From positions 1 through 5,778 of the forward strand of contig JAUVQP010000101.1 in NCBI GenBank assembly GCA_030598075.1: 5,778 bases of DNA. The letters are read 5' to 3'. The notes beneath the pieces are model-generated. The model saw only the letters and a list, made by a program, of their open reading frames with translations, ran no database searches and had not been told where the DNA came from. Positions within the stretch are counted from its first letter, which is position 1. Each line of letters begins with the position of its first letter. Below, in pieces: positions 5,495 to 5,778 of the stretch. The DNA comes from Miltoncostaeaceae bacterium (GTDB lineage: Bacteria; Actinomycetota; Thermoleophilia; Miltoncostaeales; Miltoncostaeaceae). Made by a program: the position numbers and the translations under genes.

Positions 5495-5721
5495 ACGAAC
5501 ACCCCGCTGCGCGGAGGGTCGCGCCCGCCGGTGAGGCCGGTGGGCCGATCTTCGGCGACTCTCACCGCTCAGGCTTGGGAAGCAGACCTCGTCGAAGATG
5601 CTCAGGCGCGTGAACGGCGGGCTCGCCAGGCCCTTACCGTCAGCGCGTCGTCACCACTCCGCTATCGCGCTGCCCTCGCGAGATCGGAGGTCCGCGCAAC
5701 GGTCGGCGACAATGGCTAGCC
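5495..5721 (+). other. Structured non-coding region between the Rrf2 gene and the last start codon
   Basis: No family-like protein is readable here. A weak hairpin (5501-5519) follows the Rrf2 stop. Then come two alternative folds. Fold A pairs CGGTGAG (5529-5535) with CTCACCG (5561-5567) and GCCGA (5544-5548) with TCGGC (5552-5556). Fold B pairs ATCTTCGGCGA (5548-5558) with TCGTCGAAGAT (5589-5599), 11 pairs with one G-U. The two share bases 5548 and 5552-5556 and cannot coexist. Downstream are CAGCGCG/CGCGCTG (5641-5672) and a dyad at the next start codon. The arrangement resembles an attenuator or riboswitch-type leader, but it matches no known class I recognise. Confidence 0.4.
5567..5607 (+). 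repeat. Pair of GCTCAGGC direct repeats
   Basis: GCTCAGGC occurs at 5567-5574 and again at 5600-5607, a start-to-start distance of 33 bases (close to three helical turns). The first copy lies in the apical part of fold B and the second directly follows its closing stem. They might be paired protein sites or chance. Confidence 0.35.
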
Positions 5722-5728
5722 ATGTCGC
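5706..5728 (+). promoter_or_regulatory. Dyad spanning the start codon at 5722
   Basis: GCGACA (5706-5711) is complementary to TGTCGC (5723-5728); inside, TGGC pairs with GCCA, with only A5712 unpaired. As DNA it includes the perfect 12-bp palindrome ATGGCTAGCCAT (5712-5723). The ATG at 5722 lies in the right arm. GACAAT (5708-5713) could be a weak -10 for a leaderless transcript. Either a repressor site or an RNA stem masking the start codon would fit. Confidence 0.45.
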
Positions 5729-5778
5729 GCACTGACCAATCGACCTCGGAAGAACGGGTTGCCGTACCACATCCGCCA
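5722..5778 (+). CDS. Possible 5' end of an unidentified gene, cut by window edge
   Basis: From the ATG at 5722 the frame stays open through 19 codons to the window end (MSRTDQSTSEERVAVPHPP). The hydrophilic Ser/Thr/Glu-rich opening has no signal-peptide or membrane character and is too short to assign. No Shine-Dalgarno site precedes it, so initiation may be leaderless or depend on opening of the surrounding dyad. Its position behind a structured region supports it being a real start, but 57 open bases alone prove little. Confidence 0.35.
   Translation, partial: MSRTDQSTSEERVAVPHPP

Noticed and set aside
5568..5586. Similarity of CTCAGGCTTGGGAAGCAGA to the conserved SRP RNA apical loop
   Set aside because: The CAGG...AAGCAG flanks match, but the GGAA tetraloop with its closing C-G pairs is missing and the surrounding stem does not follow the SRP fold. 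Probably chance.
5531..5719. 62-codon + strand frame ending 2 bases before the ATG at 5722, possible leader peptide
   Set aside because: About a third of its codons end in A or T, unlike the real genes here, and the GGAGGG upstream is 12 bases from the GTG. The overlapping RNA stems explain the sequence better.
5495..5778. T-box or tRNA-like element before the last gene
   Set aside because: No TGGNACCGCG antiterminator core and no tRNA T-loop with matching acceptor arms was found on either strand.

Overview
The window is very GC-rich and densely coded on the + strand, with strong G/C preference at third codon positions, GTG and TTG starts, a K+-independent proton-pumping pyrophosphatase of the actinobacterial type and terminator-like hairpins without T-tracts. 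This suggests a chromosomal segment of an actinobacterium, possibly a deep-branching class such as Thermoleophilia. That placement is inference. No mobile element, CRISPR array, tRNA or rRNA gene was seen.

Layout: (1) 1-1045, the 3' part of a YbdK/GCS2-type carboxylate-amine (glutamate-cysteine) ligase, cut by the window edge. (2) 1056-1535, a DUF1844-family protein. (3) 1532-2338, S-methyl-5'-thioadenosine phosphorylase, overlapping gene 2 by a GTGA. These three look like one transcription unit (10-base gap, then 4-base overlap). (4) 2339-2540, an intergenic stretch with a long bulged hairpin, a possible promoter and the ribosome binding site for the next gene. (5) 2541-4646, hppA, a complete membrane pyrophosphatase, followed by a 12-bp perfect hairpin. 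(6) 4647-5074, over 400 bases with no convincing gene but several hairpins. (7) 5075-5494, an Rrf2-family repressor with a 25-bp interrupted palindrome directly in front of it. (8) 5495-5721, a structured non-coding stretch with two mutually exclusive folds. (9) 5722-5778, the probable first 19 codons of another gene, whose start codon sits inside a dyad.

Working together: the ligase and MTA phosphorylase both touch sulfur/amino-acid metabolism (thiol-type ligation and methionine salvage). Rrf2 regulators often control cysteine or Fe-S genes, so a sulfur theme is possible but unproven. hppA is an energy-conserving housekeeping pump with its own apparent leader and terminator. The least explained material is the regulatory DNA around the Rrf2 gene: the likely auto-operator, and the switch-like leader plus start-codon dyad before the truncated last gene.
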